A stretch of DNA of 64,000 nucleotides from Qipengyuania vulgaris (lineage in GTDB: Bacteria > Pseudomonadota > Alphaproteobacteria > Sphingomonadales > Sphingomonadaceae), in NCBI RefSeq assembly GCF_009827325.1, contig NZ_WTYC01000001.1, forward strand, positions 434,001 through 498,000, in the 5' to 3' direction. Below are positions 1-9,498 of this stretch, one piece after another (the stretch's first letter is position 1; every line of letters starts with the position of its first letter). A program made the position numbers and the translations under genes. The notes beneath the pieces were generated by a model. The model was not told the DNA's origin and ran no database searches. It saw only the letters and a list, made by a program, of their open reading frames with translations.

Positions 1-18
1 CAAGTGCTGCTGCGGAAG

Positions 19-1182
19 TTACATCGACCGCGCGATCACCATCTTCATGATCTCGTTCGATCCGCCGAATATCCGGCTAATGCGGCTGTCGCGGTACATG
101 CGGGCGATGGGATAATCGTTGATATACCCTGCCCCGCCATGGAGCTGGAGGCACTTGTCGACGACCTCGCCCTGCAGTTCGGTGACCCAGTATTTCGCCA
201 TGCAGGCGGTCGGCACGTCGAGCTTGCCTTCCAGATGCTTGGCGATGCAGTCGTTGACGAAAATGCGTGCCGCCGTGCCGCGCGCTTTGAGGTCGGCCAG
301 CGTAAACTGCGTGTTCTGGAAATCCCAGATGGTCTTGCCGAACGCCTTGCGTTCCTTGACGTATTTCACCGTTTCTTCCAGCGCACGTTCGATCACGGTC
401 ATGCCGCCCATGGCGATGATCAGCCGTTCCTGCGGCAGTTCGCCCATCAACTGGTAGAAGCCCTTGCCTTCTTCCCCGCCCAGCACATTTTCGGCAGGCA
501 CGAAGACATCGTCGAAGAACAATTCGGAGGTGTCCTGCGCATCGAGGCCGATCTTGTCGAGCTTCTTGCCACGCTGGAAGCCTTCCGCCCCCTCAGTCTC
601 CAGCAGCATGAGCGAAATGCCCTTGGCGCGTTCACTGGGATCGGTCTTGGCGACGACGATGATGAAATCCGCCGTCTGCCCATTGGAGATATAGGTCTTG
701 GCTCCGTTGATGCGGTAGCCATTGCCATCCTTCAGCGCGGTGGTGGTGATGGATTGGAGATCGCTGCCCACGCCCGGTTCGGTCATGGCAATTGCGCTCA
801 CCAAATCGCCGCTGACCAGCCGGGGCAGGTATTTCTTCTTCTGCTCTTCTGTCCCGTGGCGCACGAGATAGGGCAGGATCACGGTGTTGTGGAGGCTGGC
901 GGAGAAGCCTTCCACCGCATGCTTGCCCTGCTGGTCAATGACGACCATTTCGTGCCGGAAATCGCCACCGTGGCCGCCATATTCCTCGGGCACGGAGGAG
1001 CCGAGCAGTCCGGCCTCGCCCGCCTCGCGCCAGAATTCGCGTTCGACCTGGCCATTCTCGCGCCATTTGAGCACCCGCTTTTCCGGCGCGTGCTTCTGGT
1101 AGAACTTGCCCACGGCATCGGCGAAGATCGAAATCTCCTCGTCATCCATGAAGGCGGGCTGGGGTACGTCGATGACGGCCAT
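19..1182 (-). CDS. acyl-CoA dehydrogenase, long-chain type
   Basis: Predicted 387-residue FAD-dependent acyl-CoA dehydrogenase, which catalyses the first oxidation of fatty acyl-CoA in beta-oxidation. It has the family order: N-terminal helical domain, middle beta domain around a TEPGVGSDLQ motif, and C-terminal helical domain with RKAFGKT and LQLHGGAGY. The segment corresponding to the medium-chain catalytic Glu reads IFGGSNEIM, with Gly where medium-chain enzymes have Glu. A Glu is instead present in LPQERL, as in long-chain and isovaleryl types (family knowledge). The ATG at 1182 (MAVIDVP) is preferred over an upstream in-frame start, because it begins one base after the stop of the enoyl-CoA hydratase gene, consistent with co-transcription. 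Exact chain-length preference cannot be read from sequence. Confidence 0.93.
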   Translation of the reverse strand: MAVIDVPQPAFMDDEEISIFADAVGKFYQKHAPEKRVLKWRENGQVEREFWREAGEAGLLGSSVPEEYGGHGGDFRHEMVVIDQQGKHAVEGFSASLHNTVILPYLVRHGTEEQKKKYLPRLVSGDLVSAIAMTEPGVGSDLQSITTTALKDGNGYRINGAKTYISNGQTADFIIVVAKTDPSERAKGISLMLLETEGAEGFQRGKKLDKIGLDAQDTSELFFDDVFVPAENVLGGEEGKGFYQLMGELPQERLIIAMGGMTVIERALEETVKYVKERKAFGKTIWDFQNTQFTLADLKARGTAARIFVNDCIAKHLEGKLDVPTACMAKYWVTELQGEVVDKCLQLHGGAGYINDYPIARMYRDSRISRIFGGSNEIMKMVIARSM

Positions 1183-1183
1183 C

Positions 1184-1957
1184 TTACTTTCCCTTCCAGT
1201 TCGGCTTGCGTTTCTCGGCAAAGGCAGCCGCACCTTCGCGCGCGTCTTCCGACATGAATACCGGACCGATCAGCTGCGCCTGCTTGTCGTAGCGCTCGTC
1301 CATCGACCAGCCGCGCGATTCCTTCATGATCTGCTTGGAAACGCGCACGGCAAGGGGGCCGTTTGCCGCGATGCTGGCCGCCAGTTCCTTTGCCCCGTCC
1401 AGCGCCGAGCCGTCGGTGACACGGTTGACGAGGCCCAGCTCGTACGCGCGCTGGGCGGTGATGAAATCGCCGGTCAGCGCCAGTTCCATCGCCACCCGCT
1501 CAGGGATCTGGTCGGGCAGCATCATGACCCCGCCCGCCGCGGCAACGAGACCACGCTTGGCTTCGGGAATGCCGAATTTCGCATCCTTGTGCGCAACCAC
1601 CAGATCGCAGGCGATCATCAGCTCGAGCCCGCCGGCCAGCGCATAGCCCTCCACCGCGGCGATCAGGGGCTTGGCCGGGGGGGCCTGCACCACGCCGCCG
1701 AACCCGCGGCCCTCGACGCTGGGCGATTCCCCCCGCAGGAAACCCTTGAGATCCATTCCCGAACAGAATGTCCCGCCCGCGCCGGTGAGAATGCCGACAC
1801 GCAGATCGTCCTCTGCGTCCAGCCGGTCCATCGCCGCGGCGATCCCTTCCGCCGCCGCCTTGTTCATGGCATTCTTGGCTTCGGGCCGGTTGATGGTGAC
1901 GATCAGGACGCCGTCATCGACTTCGGTCAGGACGTCGGCGGACGATTGCTCGGACAT
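1184..1957 (-). CDS. enoyl-CoA hydratase/isomerase (crotonase family)
   Basis: Predicted 257-residue crotonase-fold enzyme that hydrates trans-2-enoyl-CoA, the step after the dehydrogenase encoded just downstream. The first oxyanion-hole segment is in GTFCSGMDLKG and the second in YALAGGLELM. The two usual catalytic glutamates appear to be present, one in AGGLELM and one in FGIPEAKRG. Length fits the monofunctional family. It is the first gene of a two-gene minus-strand unit and is divergent from the thiolase gene, with 115 bases between them that should hold both promoters. An isomerase or a specialised hydratase is possible within the same family. Confidence 0.9.
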   Translation of the reverse strand: MSEQSSADVLTEVDDGVLIVTINRPEAKNAMNKAAAEGIAAAMDRLDAEDDLRVGILTGAGGTFCSGMDLKGFLRGESPSVEGRGFGGVVQAPPAKPLIAAVEGYALAGGLELMIACDLVVAHKDAKFGIPEAKRGLVAAAGGVMMLPDQIPERVAMELALTGDFITAQRAYELGLVNRVTDGSALDGAKELAASIAANGPLAVRVSKQIMKESRGWSMDERYDKQAQLIGPVFMSEDAREGAAAFAEKRKPNWKGK

Positions 1958-2072
1958 GGCTCTCTCTCCATTGCGATTTGAAACTGTTCTTGCGCCCTTG
2001 CTGCTTGAGGTTTACGCAAACGTCAACCGGCAATCGCCGCAACTATCGTTCTGCCGAGAGAGGAACCCGCCC

Positions 2073-3341
2073 ATGTCCGAAGCCTATATCATCGACGCCG
2101 TCCGCACTCCCCGGGGGATCGGGAAGCAGGGCAAGGGTGCGCTGGCGGCGATGCATCCGCAGCATCTCGCGGCGACGGTGCTCAAGGCCATCAAGGACCG
2201 CAACGATCTAGACACCGCGACGGTGGACGACGTGATCTGGTCCGTCAGTTCGCAGGACGGGATGCAGGCGGGCGATCTGGGCCGGATGGCCGCGCTCGAC
2301 GCCGGCTACGACGTCACCTCCAGCGGTACCACACTCGACCGTTTCTGCGGGGGCGGCATTACCTCGGTCGCGCTGGCCGCGGCACAGGTGATGAGCGGCA
2401 TGGAAGATTGCGTGGTCGCGGGCGGGACCGAGATGATGAGCCTGACCGCGCAAATGGCGAAGGACAAAATGGCCGCAGGTCTCAAGCCCCCGATGATGGG
2501 GAGCTATAATGCGCGCCTCCAGGCAAGACATCCGCAGAGCCATCAGGGCGTGTGCGGCGATGCCATAGCGACGATGGAAGGCTTTACCCGCGAAGAGCTG
2601 GACGAGGTCGGCTATCGCAGCCAGCAGCGCGCTGCCGCAGCGATCGAGGAAGGCCGCTTCGACAAGTCGCTCGTCCCCGTGACCGACGATGAGGGCAATG
2701 TCGTGCTCGCCAAAGAGGAATTCCCTCGTCCGCAGACGACCCGTGAAGGCCTTGCCGAGCTGCAGCCGGCCTTCGCCAAGATTGCCAACGTCCCGCTGGA
2801 CAAGAGCGGCACGACCTTCGCGGGTCTGGTGAACGCGAAATATCCCGACCTGGAAATCCGGCATTTCCATCATGCCGGCAACAGTTCGGGCGTTGTCGAT
2901 GGCGCGGCGGCGGTGCTGGTGACGAGCAAGGACTATGCGAAGAAACACGGTCTCAAACCGCGCGCCCGGATCGTGGCTACGGCGAACATGGGAGACGACC
3001 CCACGCTGATGCTCAATGCGCCCGTCCCGGCGGCGAAGAAAGTGCTGGAAAAGGCCGGGCTTACCAAGGACGATATCGACCTTTACGAGATCAACGAGGC
3101 CTTTGCCGTAGTCGCGGCCAAGTTCGTGCGCGATCTCGATCTCGATTGGGACAAGGTCAACGTCAACGGCGGCTCGATTGCGCTGGGCCATCCCATAGGC
3201 GCCACCGGTTCCATCCTGATCGGCACGATGGTGGACGAACTGGAGCGGCAGAACAAGCGATACGGACTGGTCACTATGTGTGCGGCGGGCGGCATGGCAC
3301 CTGCCATCGTCATTGAGCGTGTCGACGACTTCGCCGACTGA
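2073..3341 (+). CDS. acetyl-CoA C-acyltransferase (thiolase)
   Basis: Predicted 422-residue thiolase, which cleaves 3-ketoacyl-CoA with CoA or performs the reverse condensation. The acylated cysteine lies in RFCGGGITS, a variant of the common CGSGL motif. The conserved C-terminal blocks NGGSIALGHPIGATGS and CAAGGMAP are present. The ATG at 2073 is chosen because it follows a GAGAGAGG ribosome-binding site and begins the typical YIIDAVRTP thiolase N-terminus; in-frame sequence farther upstream is not thiolase-like. It is divergent from the hydratase/dehydrogenase pair, so the three genes form a beta-oxidation group. Whether it works as FadA or as a biosynthetic acetyl-CoA acetyltransferase is not resolved. 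Confidence 0.92.
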   Translation: MSEAYIIDAVRTPRGIGKQGKGALAAMHPQHLAATVLKAIKDRNDLDTATVDDVIWSVSSQDGMQAGDLGRMAALDAGYDVTSSGTTLDRFCGGGITSVALAAAQVMSGMEDCVVAGGTEMMSLTAQMAKDKMAAGLKPPMMGSYNARLQARHPQSHQGVCGDAIATMEGFTREELDEVGYRSQQRAAAAIEEGRFDKSLVPVTDDEGNVVLAKEEFPRPQTTREGLAELQPAFAKIANVPLDKSGTTFAGLVNAKYPDLEIRHFHHAGNSSGVVDGAAAVLVTSKDYAKKHGLKPRARIVATANMGDDPTLMLNAPVPAAKKVLEKAGLTKDDIDLYEINEAFAVVAAKFVRDLDLDWDKVNVNGGSIALGHPIGATGSILIGTMVDELERQNKRYGLVTMCAAGGMAPAIVIERVDDFAD

Positions 3342-3350
3342 CGCCTTGTC

Positions 3351-3608
3351 TCAGGCCGGCCGGTCGCCGGGCAGCGCCTCTTCCTTGTCTTCGGCGAACC
3401 CCCAGGAGACGTTCGCCCAAGCGCGTTCGTGGAAATAGTACAGCACCATCTTGGTCAGCACCTCGGTGACCGCAATGGCACCTGCAGCCTTGTAGCTCCC
3501 GGTGAAAAACCAGCTCAGCAGGAAGGTGTCGATGCTGCCCAGGATGCGCCAGCTCACGGCCTTGGCGAAACTGCGCGAATGCGCCTCGCGCCCGCGAAAG
3601 AGTAACAT
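3351..3608 (-). CDS. DUF2061 small membrane protein
   Basis: An 85-residue protein with the DUF2061 pattern: FAKAVSWRILGSIDTF near the N-terminus and AIAVTEVLTKMVLYYFHERAW in the middle, giving two probable membrane segments. The biochemical role is not known. In other bacteria similar domains sit near sulfate-activation or sulfotransferase genes or are fused to APS kinase-like genes (recollection of family context, not checked), which would suit the nearby cysNC locus. The ATG at 3608 is chosen because the conserved domain begins soon after it; the longer upstream frame is basic, low-quality sequence. It ends convergently with the thiolase gene, 9 bases apart. Confidence 0.75.
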   Translation of the reverse strand: MLLFRGREAHSRSFAKAVSWRILGSIDTFLLSWFFTGSYKAAGAIAVTEVLTKMVLYYFHERAWANVSWGFAEDKEEALPGDRPA

Positions 3609-3808
3609 CTGTATCCCCTGATTGAAATTTGCGCTGGGCCTTGCGGCAGATATCTGCTTGGCGCCTTTGCGCGGTTCCGGGCTGGGGCCGCTTAGAGTGA
3701 ATAGGCGTAAAGTCAATCGCACGCGTCTACCGGCCTTGCCATTACTGCGCGTCCGTGTTTGAGAGCATCCCCGCGATAACACTCGCAAATTTATAGGGGC
3801 AAGTCATT

Positions 3809-4582
3809 TTGTCGCGCTCGTCTAGTGCGGATAGAGCCGCTTCTGTGCTGAGCAACCTGACCATCGTCCCCGAGGGCGAGGTAGACGCGCGCCTGCTTCC
3901 AGCACTGGCTGCTATCGACAAGCCCACCACACTCGGTTTCCTGAATGCCCATGGCGTAAACCTGTGCTGGGACCGATCATCGGTGGCCCGCAATTTCACC
4001 GATCTGGACTATCTCTTGCGTGACGGGATCGGGGTCGACCTGTGTTGCCGCAGGCTGGGTTGGAAAGGAGGCGAGAACCTCAACGGAACGGATTTCATCC
4101 CGCGTCTTCTCCAGCATCGCGGTGGGAGCATTTCCGTTCTTGGCACGCAGTCGCCATGGCTGGAAGTGGCAGCGCAACGGTTACGTGATCGTGGTGCGAA
4201 GATCGTATCGGCGCATCATGGGTTCGAGCGTCCGGAATTCTATGTGAACCAAGTACTCGCGGATCGGCCGGACGTTGTTCTGCTGGCGATGGGCATGCCA
4301 AAGCAGGAAGAAGTCGCTGCCCTCATCAAGGAAGCGGCCGACTGGCCCGTCCTGATCATTTGCGGTGGTGCAATTCTGGACTGGATATCAGAAAGGTTCG
4401 AACGTGCGCCCGAATTCTACCGTCGCAACAACCTCGAATGGGTCTATCGCCTCCGCAAGGAGCCGGCACGTCTGTTTCGGCGGTACGTGATCGGAAATCC
4501 GCTCATGATTTTACGGCTCCCGGCAATGGCGCGTGCTGTAAATAGGGATGGGCTCCAGCCTAAAGGCCCGCCGACCCTCTAA
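3809..4582 (+). CDS. WecG/TagA/CpsF family glycosyltransferase (GT26)
   Basis: A 257-residue member of the WecG/TagA/CpsF family, which adds a sugar (often N-acetylmannosamine or its uronic acid) to an undecaprenyl-linked acceptor at the inner face of the membrane. Diagnostic blocks are DGIGV, NGTDFIP, AMGMPKQE and the C-terminal LEWVYRLRKEPARLFRRY. It begins with TTG at 3809 behind an AGGGGC ribosome-binding site; no ATG fits as well. It ends in a 4-base convergent overlap with the sulfotransferase gene at 4579-5496. This points to a role in making a surface polysaccharide that the adjacent sulfotransferases could modify (inference). The sugar donor cannot be predicted. Confidence 0.88.
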   Translation: MSRSSSADRAASVLSNLTIVPEGEVDARLLPALAAIDKPTTLGFLNAHGVNLCWDRSSVARNFTDLDYLLRDGIGVDLCCRRLGWKGGENLNGTDFIPRLLQHRGGSISVLGTQSPWLEVAAQRLRDRGAKIVSAHHGFERPEFYVNQVLADRPDVVLLAMGMPKQEEVAALIKEAADWPVLIICGGAILDWISERFERAPEFYRRNNLEWVYRLRKEPARLFRRYVIGNPLMILRLPAMARAVNRDGLQPKGPPTL

Positions 4583-5496
4583 AGACGCGAAGCGCTTACC
4601 CAATCGGGGTAGTCTGTGACGGCCAGCTTTTCCAAAACTGCGGGCAAGCGTTCAATCTCCGGCGCGTAAAATCCTTCGACGCGCTTGCGTGATGCCTTGT
4701 CGGGCATCTCCCGAGTGTCCTCGTTGAAGAAATAATAGGTATCGCGCAGCAGGTCGCGTGCGGGCTTGATGCGGTTGAAGGCAGGTTCCAGCACGGCGTT
4801 CAGACGCACCGCGAGATCATGCAGCCGGCCCAGCTTCACATCGCGCGACTTGTTCTCGTGGAACAGGGGTTCGGCGGGCAGCGCGGACACTTTGACGCCC
4901 ATCGCCGTGGCAAGAACTTTGCGTAGCTGCGCTTGCCCGGCGGCGTCGCCCATCCAGTCCTGGAACACGATATGGATCTGTTCTTTCGGGAAGACTTCGA
5001 GCCATTCGCGCAGGATCGACGCATAGGCGCCTTCACGTAGCGTCAACCGGTCGATCTCGTTCCAGTGCGCAATGTTCGCATCGCGCTGGCCGATGCCCAA
5101 ATCCACCAATTGGGACGCGCTATAGCGCTCGAAGTCCTTGCGCGTGACCCAACGCTTGTTGTTGATCATCGTCCATGCGGAGAAGAAGCGTTCAACCGGC
5201 TCGCGCAGGGTAAAGACGATATGCGCGTCAGGCACCTCGCCATGGATCGCCTCCGCCGCACGTTTGCCGAAGGCGAAATAGAGAGGTGAAGCCTCGAGCC
5301 GCGCCGAGGCACCGGCAACCTCCCGAAAACATGAATCATAACTGTCGTACGGGCAATCGACCCCGTCGATCAGCCGCGAAAGGAAGAAGTCCGTTTCCTT
5401 GTGGATCGACGGAGCCACACCCCTCGTCCTCGCAAAATAGCGGAAGAGCGAGGTCGTTGCGGTCCGTGTCGGGCCGGCAAGGATGCATGTCCGCAT
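4579..5496 (-). CDS. sulfotransferase (last gene of the cysD-cysNC string)
   Basis: A 305-residue PAPS-dependent sulfotransferase. The phosphosulfate-binding loop is at the N-terminus (AGPTRTATTSLFR, residues about 8-20). The 3'-phosphate-binding segment is FTLREPVERFFSAW, at about residues 95-108, with the conserved Arg and Ser. The gene begins 33 bases after the cysNC stop, so it is probably co-transcribed with the enzymes that make its donor. Acceptor unknown; sugar residues of an exopolysaccharide, lipopolysaccharide or glycolipid are the likely classes from context. Its 3' end overlaps the GT26 glycosyltransferase gene tail-to-tail. Confidence 0.87.
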   Translation of the reverse strand: MRTCILAGPTRTATTSLFRYFARTRGVAPSIHKETDFFLSRLIDGVDCPYDSYDSCFREVAGASARLEASPLYFAFGKRAAEAIHGEVPDAHIVFTLREPVERFFSAWTMINNKRWVTRKDFERYSASQLVDLGIGQRDANIAHWNEIDRLTLREGAYASILREWLEVFPKEQIHIVFQDWMGDAAGQAQLRKVLATAMGVKVSALPAEPLFHENKSRDVKLGRLHDLAVRLNAVLEPAFNRIKPARDLLRDTYYFFNEDTREMPDKASRKRVEGFYAPEIERLPAVLEKLAVTDYPDWVSASRL

Positions 5497-5529
5497 GGGT
5501 CTCGATCCGTCGGGGCTCGATCCCGCCGC

Positions 5530-7449
5530 TTACTTGAGCGGCAGGATCTGCTTGATGATGTAGTCCGCGGCTTCCTCTGGGCTCATCGCCACCGTGTTGA
5601 CGCGAATTTCCGGTTCTTCGGGCTCTTCATACGGGCTGTCGATGCCGGTGAAGTTCTTGAGTTCCCCTGCCCTGGCCTTCTTGTAGAGCCCCTTCACGTC
5701 GCGCTGTTCCGCTACCTCGAGAGGCGTATCGACGTGAACTTCGATGAACTCGCCCTCGCCCATCATGTCGCGGACCAGTTTGCGGTCCGCGCGGAAGGGA
5801 GAAATGAAAGCGGTCAACACGATCAGGCCGGCATCGGTCATCAGCTTGGCGACTTCGCCGATGCGGCGAATGTTCTCGATCCGGTCGCTTTCGGTGAAAC
5901 CGAGATCCTTGTTGAGACCGTGGCGCACATTGTCCCCGTCGAGCAGGAAGGTGTGGCGGTTCATGATCGCCAGCTTCTTTTCCACTTCGTTGGCGATTGT
6001 GGATTTGCCCGATCCGGAAAGGCCGGTAAACCACAGAACTCGCGGCTTCTGGTTCTTCATGGCGGCGTGATCGTCACGTGTGATGTCGACCGCCTGCCAG
6101 TGCACGTTCTGCGCGCGGCGCAGGCTGAAGTGCAGCATGCCAGCGCCAACGGTCCGGTTGCTGATCTTGTCGATCAGGATGAAACCGCCCAAGGCGCGGT
6201 TTTCCGAATAGGGATCGAAGACGATCGCCCGGTCGGTCGTGATCTCGCTCACGCCGATCGAATTGAGTTCGAGCGTCTTGGCCGCCAGATGATCCATCGT
6301 GTTGACGTTGATCTCGAACTTGGGCTCGGCGACAGTCACGCTGACCATCTGCGAACCCAGTTTCATCCAGTAGGCACGGCCGACGACAAGCGGCTCCTCG
6401 TCCATCCAGACGATCGTACTTTCGAACTGGTCGGCGACTTCGGGCGGACTGTCGGCCGCTGAGAGCACATCGCCGCGCGAACAATCGATCTCGTCCTCGA
6501 GTGTAATGGTCACCGACTGGCCGGAGATCGCCTCTTCGAGATCGCCGTCCATCGTGACAACCGATTTCACCGTGCTGGTCTTGCCGGAAGGCAGCGAACG
6601 GACCTTGTCGCCCGGCTTGACGGAGCCGGTCGAGATAAGACCCGAGAAACCACGGAAGTCGAGGTTCGGGCGATTGACCCATTGCACTGGCATGCGGAAC
6701 GGCTTGGCCAGGTTTGCATCGGAGCGGACTTCGACCGCCTCGAGGTGCTGCATCAGCGTGGGGCCATCGTACCAGCCCGTGTTCTCCGACTGGGTGGTGA
6801 TGTTGTCGCCTGCGAGGCCCGAGATCGGGATCGCAGTGAAGTTCTCGATACCGATGCTTTCCGCGAACTTGCGGTAGTCCTCGATGATCGCGTCGTACTT
6901 GGCCTGATCGTAATCGATCAGGTCCATCTTGTTGACCGCGAGTACGAGGTTCTTGATACCAAGCTGGTGACACAGGAAGCTGTGACGCTTGGTCTGGACG
7001 AGAACACCCTTGCGCGCATCGATCAGGATGCAGGCGAGGTCGGCGGTCGACGCGCCAGTGACCATGTTGCGGGTGTATTGTTCATGACCCGGGCAATCGG
7101 CGACGATGAACTTGCGGCTTTCGGTCGCGAAGAAGCGGTAGGCGACATCGATCGTGATGCCCTGCTCGCGTTCGGCGGCAAGCCCGTCGACCAGCAGCGC
7201 AAAATCGATCTCCTGCCCCTGCGTGCCGACCCTCTTGGAATCGTTCTCGAGCGCGGCAAGCTGATCCTCGAAGATCATTTTGGAATCGTAAAGCAGGCGA
7301 CCGATCAGGGTCGACTTGCCGTCGTCCACGCTACCGCACGTGATGAAGCGCAGCATGGTTTTGTGCTGATGCTTCTCGAGATAGGCGTCGATGTCCTCTG
7401 CGATCAGCGCATCGGTCTTGTAGATCGGTTCCAAATCCGTCCTCGTCAT
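5530..7449 (-). CDS. cysNC: bifunctional sulfate adenylyltransferase subunit 1 / APS kinase
   Basis: A 639-residue fusion of CysN and CysC. The N-terminal part is an EF-Tu-like GTPase with G1 GSVDDGKS (residues 39-46), DCPGH (118-122) and NKMD (173-176), followed by two beta-barrel domains. The C-terminal part is APS kinase with P-loop GLSGSGKS (476-483), [10 protein letters not shown] (504-513) and FISPFRADR (548-556). With CysD it converts sulfate and ATP to APS using GTP, then phosphorylates APS to PAPS, the sulfotransferase donor. It overlaps the upstream sulfotransferase gene by 4 bases. The same fusion architecture is known as NodQ/CysNC in rhizobia. Confidence 0.96.
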   Translation of the reverse strand: MTRTDLEPIYKTDALIAEDIDAYLEKHQHKTMLRFITCGSVDDGKSTLIGRLLYDSKMIFEDQLAALENDSKRVGTQGQEIDFALLVDGLAAEREQGITIDVAYRFFATESRKFIVADCPGHEQYTRNMVTGASTADLACILIDARKGVLVQTKRHSFLCHQLGIKNLVLAVNKMDLIDYDQAKYDAIIEDYRKFAESIGIENFTAIPISGLAGDNITTQSENTGWYDGPTLMQHLEAVEVRSDANLAKPFRMPVQWVNRPNLDFRGFSGLISTGSVKPGDKVRSLPSGKTSTVKSVVTMDGDLEEAISGQSVTITLEDEIDCSRGDVLSAADSPPEVADQFESTIVWMDEEPLVVGRAYWMKLGSQMVSVTVAEPKFEINVNTMDHLAAKTLELNSIGVSEITTDRAIVFDPYSENRALGGFILIDKISNRTVGAGMLHFSLRRAQNVHWQAVDITRDDHAAMKNQKPRVLWFTGLSGSGKSTIANEVEKKLAIMNRHTFLLDGDNVRHGLNKDLGFTESDRIENIRRIGEVAKLMTDAGLIVLTAFISPFRADRKLVRDMMGEGEFIEVHVDTPLEVAEQRDVKGLYKKARAGELKNFTGIDSPYEEPEEPEIRVNTVAMSPEEAADYIIKQILPLK

Positions 7450-8159
7450 TTCTGAAGGCTTCCGACAATTGGCTCATCACGGAAAGATCCGTCGAAGCTG
7501 TAGCCGAAATGCTCGATGTCCCGCCGATAGAATTCGCCCACGCGGTCCCGCAGGCGCGCATCGTAATATTCCTGAAACGGCTTCTTTTCTTTTGGTTTGC
7601 TACGGAACAGCTTCTGCAAGCGGCCCATCCCGGAAACGTTTTTCCGGGGCAAGGTCTCCACTCCGAGCTTCAGCCGGTCCGCCACTTTCCGGAAATCACG
7701 GCTCAGCGTCTCGAAGCGACCCACGTAGTCTAACATGGGTTCGCCATTGCTGTCGTAGATATAATCCGACTGGGGGATGATGTGTCGCGAATGATCCGAA
7801 TAGTCGTCGATACTCGCAAATTCTGCCTCAACGAACTCTGCGAAAGGGCGCTTTTCGCGGCGGCGATACTCGTATTCGGAAACAAGCCGCGCCCAAGGGT
7901 TTCTTACGAAAGCGAATTTGAAATAGGCGTCAAAATCGACCTGATCAATATAGCCTAACTCGACATATTCCCGAGCCAGAAGATGAGCGAGCCGTTCCGG
8001 TCCACGCGCAGGATCCGGGTTGTGGCGCAAGACGAGCGGGGCTCGCTGTTCCCAGCTCAGGCCGAGAAGATCGAGGAAGACCAGTTCCACGCTCTGACCC
8101 GCCACTTTCGGTACATGGACGAAGACCGCCTTGTGCTCATGCGAAATCATTTCGCACAT
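7446..8159 (-). CDS. sulfotransferase family 2-like protein between cysD and cysNC
   Basis: A 237-residue protein with the pattern of the Sulfotransfer_2 family. It has an early phosphosulfate-binding loop [12 protein letters not shown] (residues about 13-24) and a 3'-phosphate-binding element [17 protein letters not shown]. It lies between cysD (40-base gap) and cysNC (4-base ATGA overlap), so it interrupts what is usually an uninterrupted pair. Its base composition is unlike the neighbours: in 7861-7980 I count 57 G+C of 120 (about 48%), against 77 of 120 (about 64%) in 21601-21720. This suggests later acquisition. A second in-frame ATG three codons in is also possible. Acceptor unknown. 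Confidence 0.8.
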   Translation of the reverse strand: MCEMISHEHKAVFVHVPKVAGQSVELVFLDLLGLSWEQRAPLVLRHNPDPARGPERLAHLLAREYVELGYIDQVDFDAYFKFAFVRNPWARLVSEYEYRRREKRPFAEFVEAEFASIDDYSDHSRHIIPQSDYIYDSNGEPMLDYVGRFETLSRDFRKVADRLKLGVETLPRKNVSGMGRLQKLFRSKPKEKKPFQEYYDARLRDRVGEFYRRDIEHFGYSFDGSFRDEPIVGSLQK

Positions 8160-8199
8160 CCATCCCGGGTCGATATGTAGAGCAACACGGCCGGAAGCA

Positions 8200-9108
8200 T
8201 CAGAAGTAGCCTTCCTGCTTCTTCTTCTCCATCGACGCGTCGCCCGAATCCTTGTCGATCACGCGGCCTTGCCGTTCCGAAGTGGTGGTCAGCAGCATTT
8301 CCTGGATGATTTCGGGAAGTGTCGCGGCTTCGCTTTCCACGGCGCCAGTCAGCGGAAAACAGCCCAGCGTGCGGAAACGGATCGAACGTTCGGTGATCTC
8401 CGGACGCTTGCCCATGACCTTCTCGAGCCGCTCGATATCGTCGGCCATAAACAGCCCGCCTTCGTATTCGAAGGTCGGACGCTTGGCGGAATAATAGAGC
8501 GGTACGATCTCGATATTCTCGAGATGAATATACTGCCAGATGTCCAGTTCGGTCCAGTTCGACAGCGGGAATATCCGGATGCTCTCGCCCTTCTTCTTGC
8601 GGGCGTTGTAGAGGTTCCAGAGTTCCGGGCGCTGGCTTTTCGGATCCCAGCCATGGCTGGCGGTGCGGAAGGAAAAGATACGCTCTTTCGCACGGCTCTT
8701 TTCCTCGTCGCGTCGTGCGCCGCCGAAGGCCGCGTCGAACCCGTATTTGTCGAGTGCCTGCTTCAACCCCTGCGTCTTCCACATGTCGGTGTGGAGCGGG
8801 CCGTGGTCGAACGGGTTGATCCCCATCTCTTCCGCTTCCGGGTTGTGGTAAACCAGCAGTTCCATGCCAGCATCTTCCGCGCTCTTTTCACGCAGATCAT
8901 ACATCGCCTTGAACTTCCACGTCGTATCGACATGGAGCAGCGGGAACGGCGGCGGCGACGGGTAGAAAGCCTTCTTGGCGAGGTGCAGCATGACTGCACT
9001 GTCCTTGCCGATCGAATAGAGCATCACGGGCTTTTCAGCCTCGGTCACCACTTCGCGCATGATGTGGATGCTTTCGGCCTCGAGCCGCTGCAGATGGGTG
9101 AGTGTCAT
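8200..9108 (-). CDS. cysD: sulfate adenylyltransferase subunit 2
   Basis: A 302-residue CysD, the catalytic ATP sulfurylase subunit that works with the GTPase half of CysNC to form APS. The PP-loop for ATP is in [11 protein letters not shown]. Other family blocks are [26 protein letters not shown] and [15 protein letters not shown], ending in KKKQEGYF. The ATG at 9108 (MTLTHLQ) matches the usual start; a longer frame adds a non-conserved N-terminus. It is the first gene of the minus-strand string cysD, sulfotransferase, cysNC, sulfotransferase. No cysH or sulfite reductase gene accompanies it, which fits a sulfation role rather than, or in addition to, assimilation. Confidence 0.96.
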   Translation of the reverse strand: MTLTHLQRLEAESIHIMREVVTEAEKPVMLYSIGKDSAVMLHLAKKAFYPSPPPFPLLHVDTTWKFKAMYDLREKSAEDAGMELLVYHNPEAEEMGINPFDHGPLHTDMWKTQGLKQALDKYGFDAAFGGARRDEEKSRAKERIFSFRTASHGWDPKSQRPELWNLYNARKKKGESIRIFPLSNWTELDIWQYIHLENIEIVPLYYSAKRPTFEYEGGLFMADDIERLEKVMGKRPEITERSIRFRTLGCFPLTGAVESEAATLPEIIQEMLLTTTSERQGRVIDKDSGDASMEKKKQEGYF

Positions 9109-9498
9109 TGGGTCTCGTTTGTAATATTCGATCAGGTGTGCCGGAAAGCGACCATGTGAATGGTACACCGCTCAGCTACAAGCAGCGAATGGTCGCGGGC
9201 CCGATAGGAGAATTTGCCTTTCCGCACAATGGGGGTGGCAGAGATTATATCCGCTAGCCGAAGCCTCGCACAACGATCGAAAAGCTACTGCGATCCGTGA
9301 CTTAGTAGGCGGAAGCCCCACGCCGGTAATACGACTTTATGGCCCTAGTCTACGGTAACCCGTTCTCCGCTGGCGAAATCGCGGTAGGTGTCATGCGGCA
9401 GTGGGTCCGAAATGGCGGCAATCTCGAATCCGCACGATTGACGCAGAAAGGGCGGCCGGATCAATCCAGCCGCCCTTCATCGCGGTCAATGCCCACAA
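9109..9498. other. 390-base intergenic region between cysD and a lipoprotein gene
   Basis: No convincing gene is seen. The right end holds the terminator of the lipoprotein gene (9444-9477). The left end must hold the promoter of cysD, which reads leftward. A short inverted repeat, ACCAT-4-ATGGT, lies at 9150-9163 within 60 bases of the cysD start and could be an operator, but it is short. No tRNA or small RNA structure was recognised. Confidence 0.5.
9444..9477 (-). terminator. rho-independent-type terminator of the lipoprotein gene
   Basis: Inverted repeat GGGCGGC/GCCGCCC with an inner GGA/TCC extension and a short loop at 9450-9475. On the minus strand it is followed by TTTCT. It lies 23 bases past the stop of the gene that ends at 9499. 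The T tract is short, so efficiency is uncertain. Confidence 0.55.

Noticed and set aside
19..1182. Loss of the catalytic residue in the acyl-CoA dehydrogenase (Gly at the medium-chain Glu position)
   Set aside because: Long-chain and isovaleryl members place the catalytic Glu elsewhere, and a Glu is present in LPQERL.
4..1257. Long open frame of 417 codons on the plus strand opposite the acyl-CoA dehydrogenase
   Set aside because: It is the antisense of a clear dehydrogenase; the encoded sequence has no family pattern and is typical of high-GC shadow frames.
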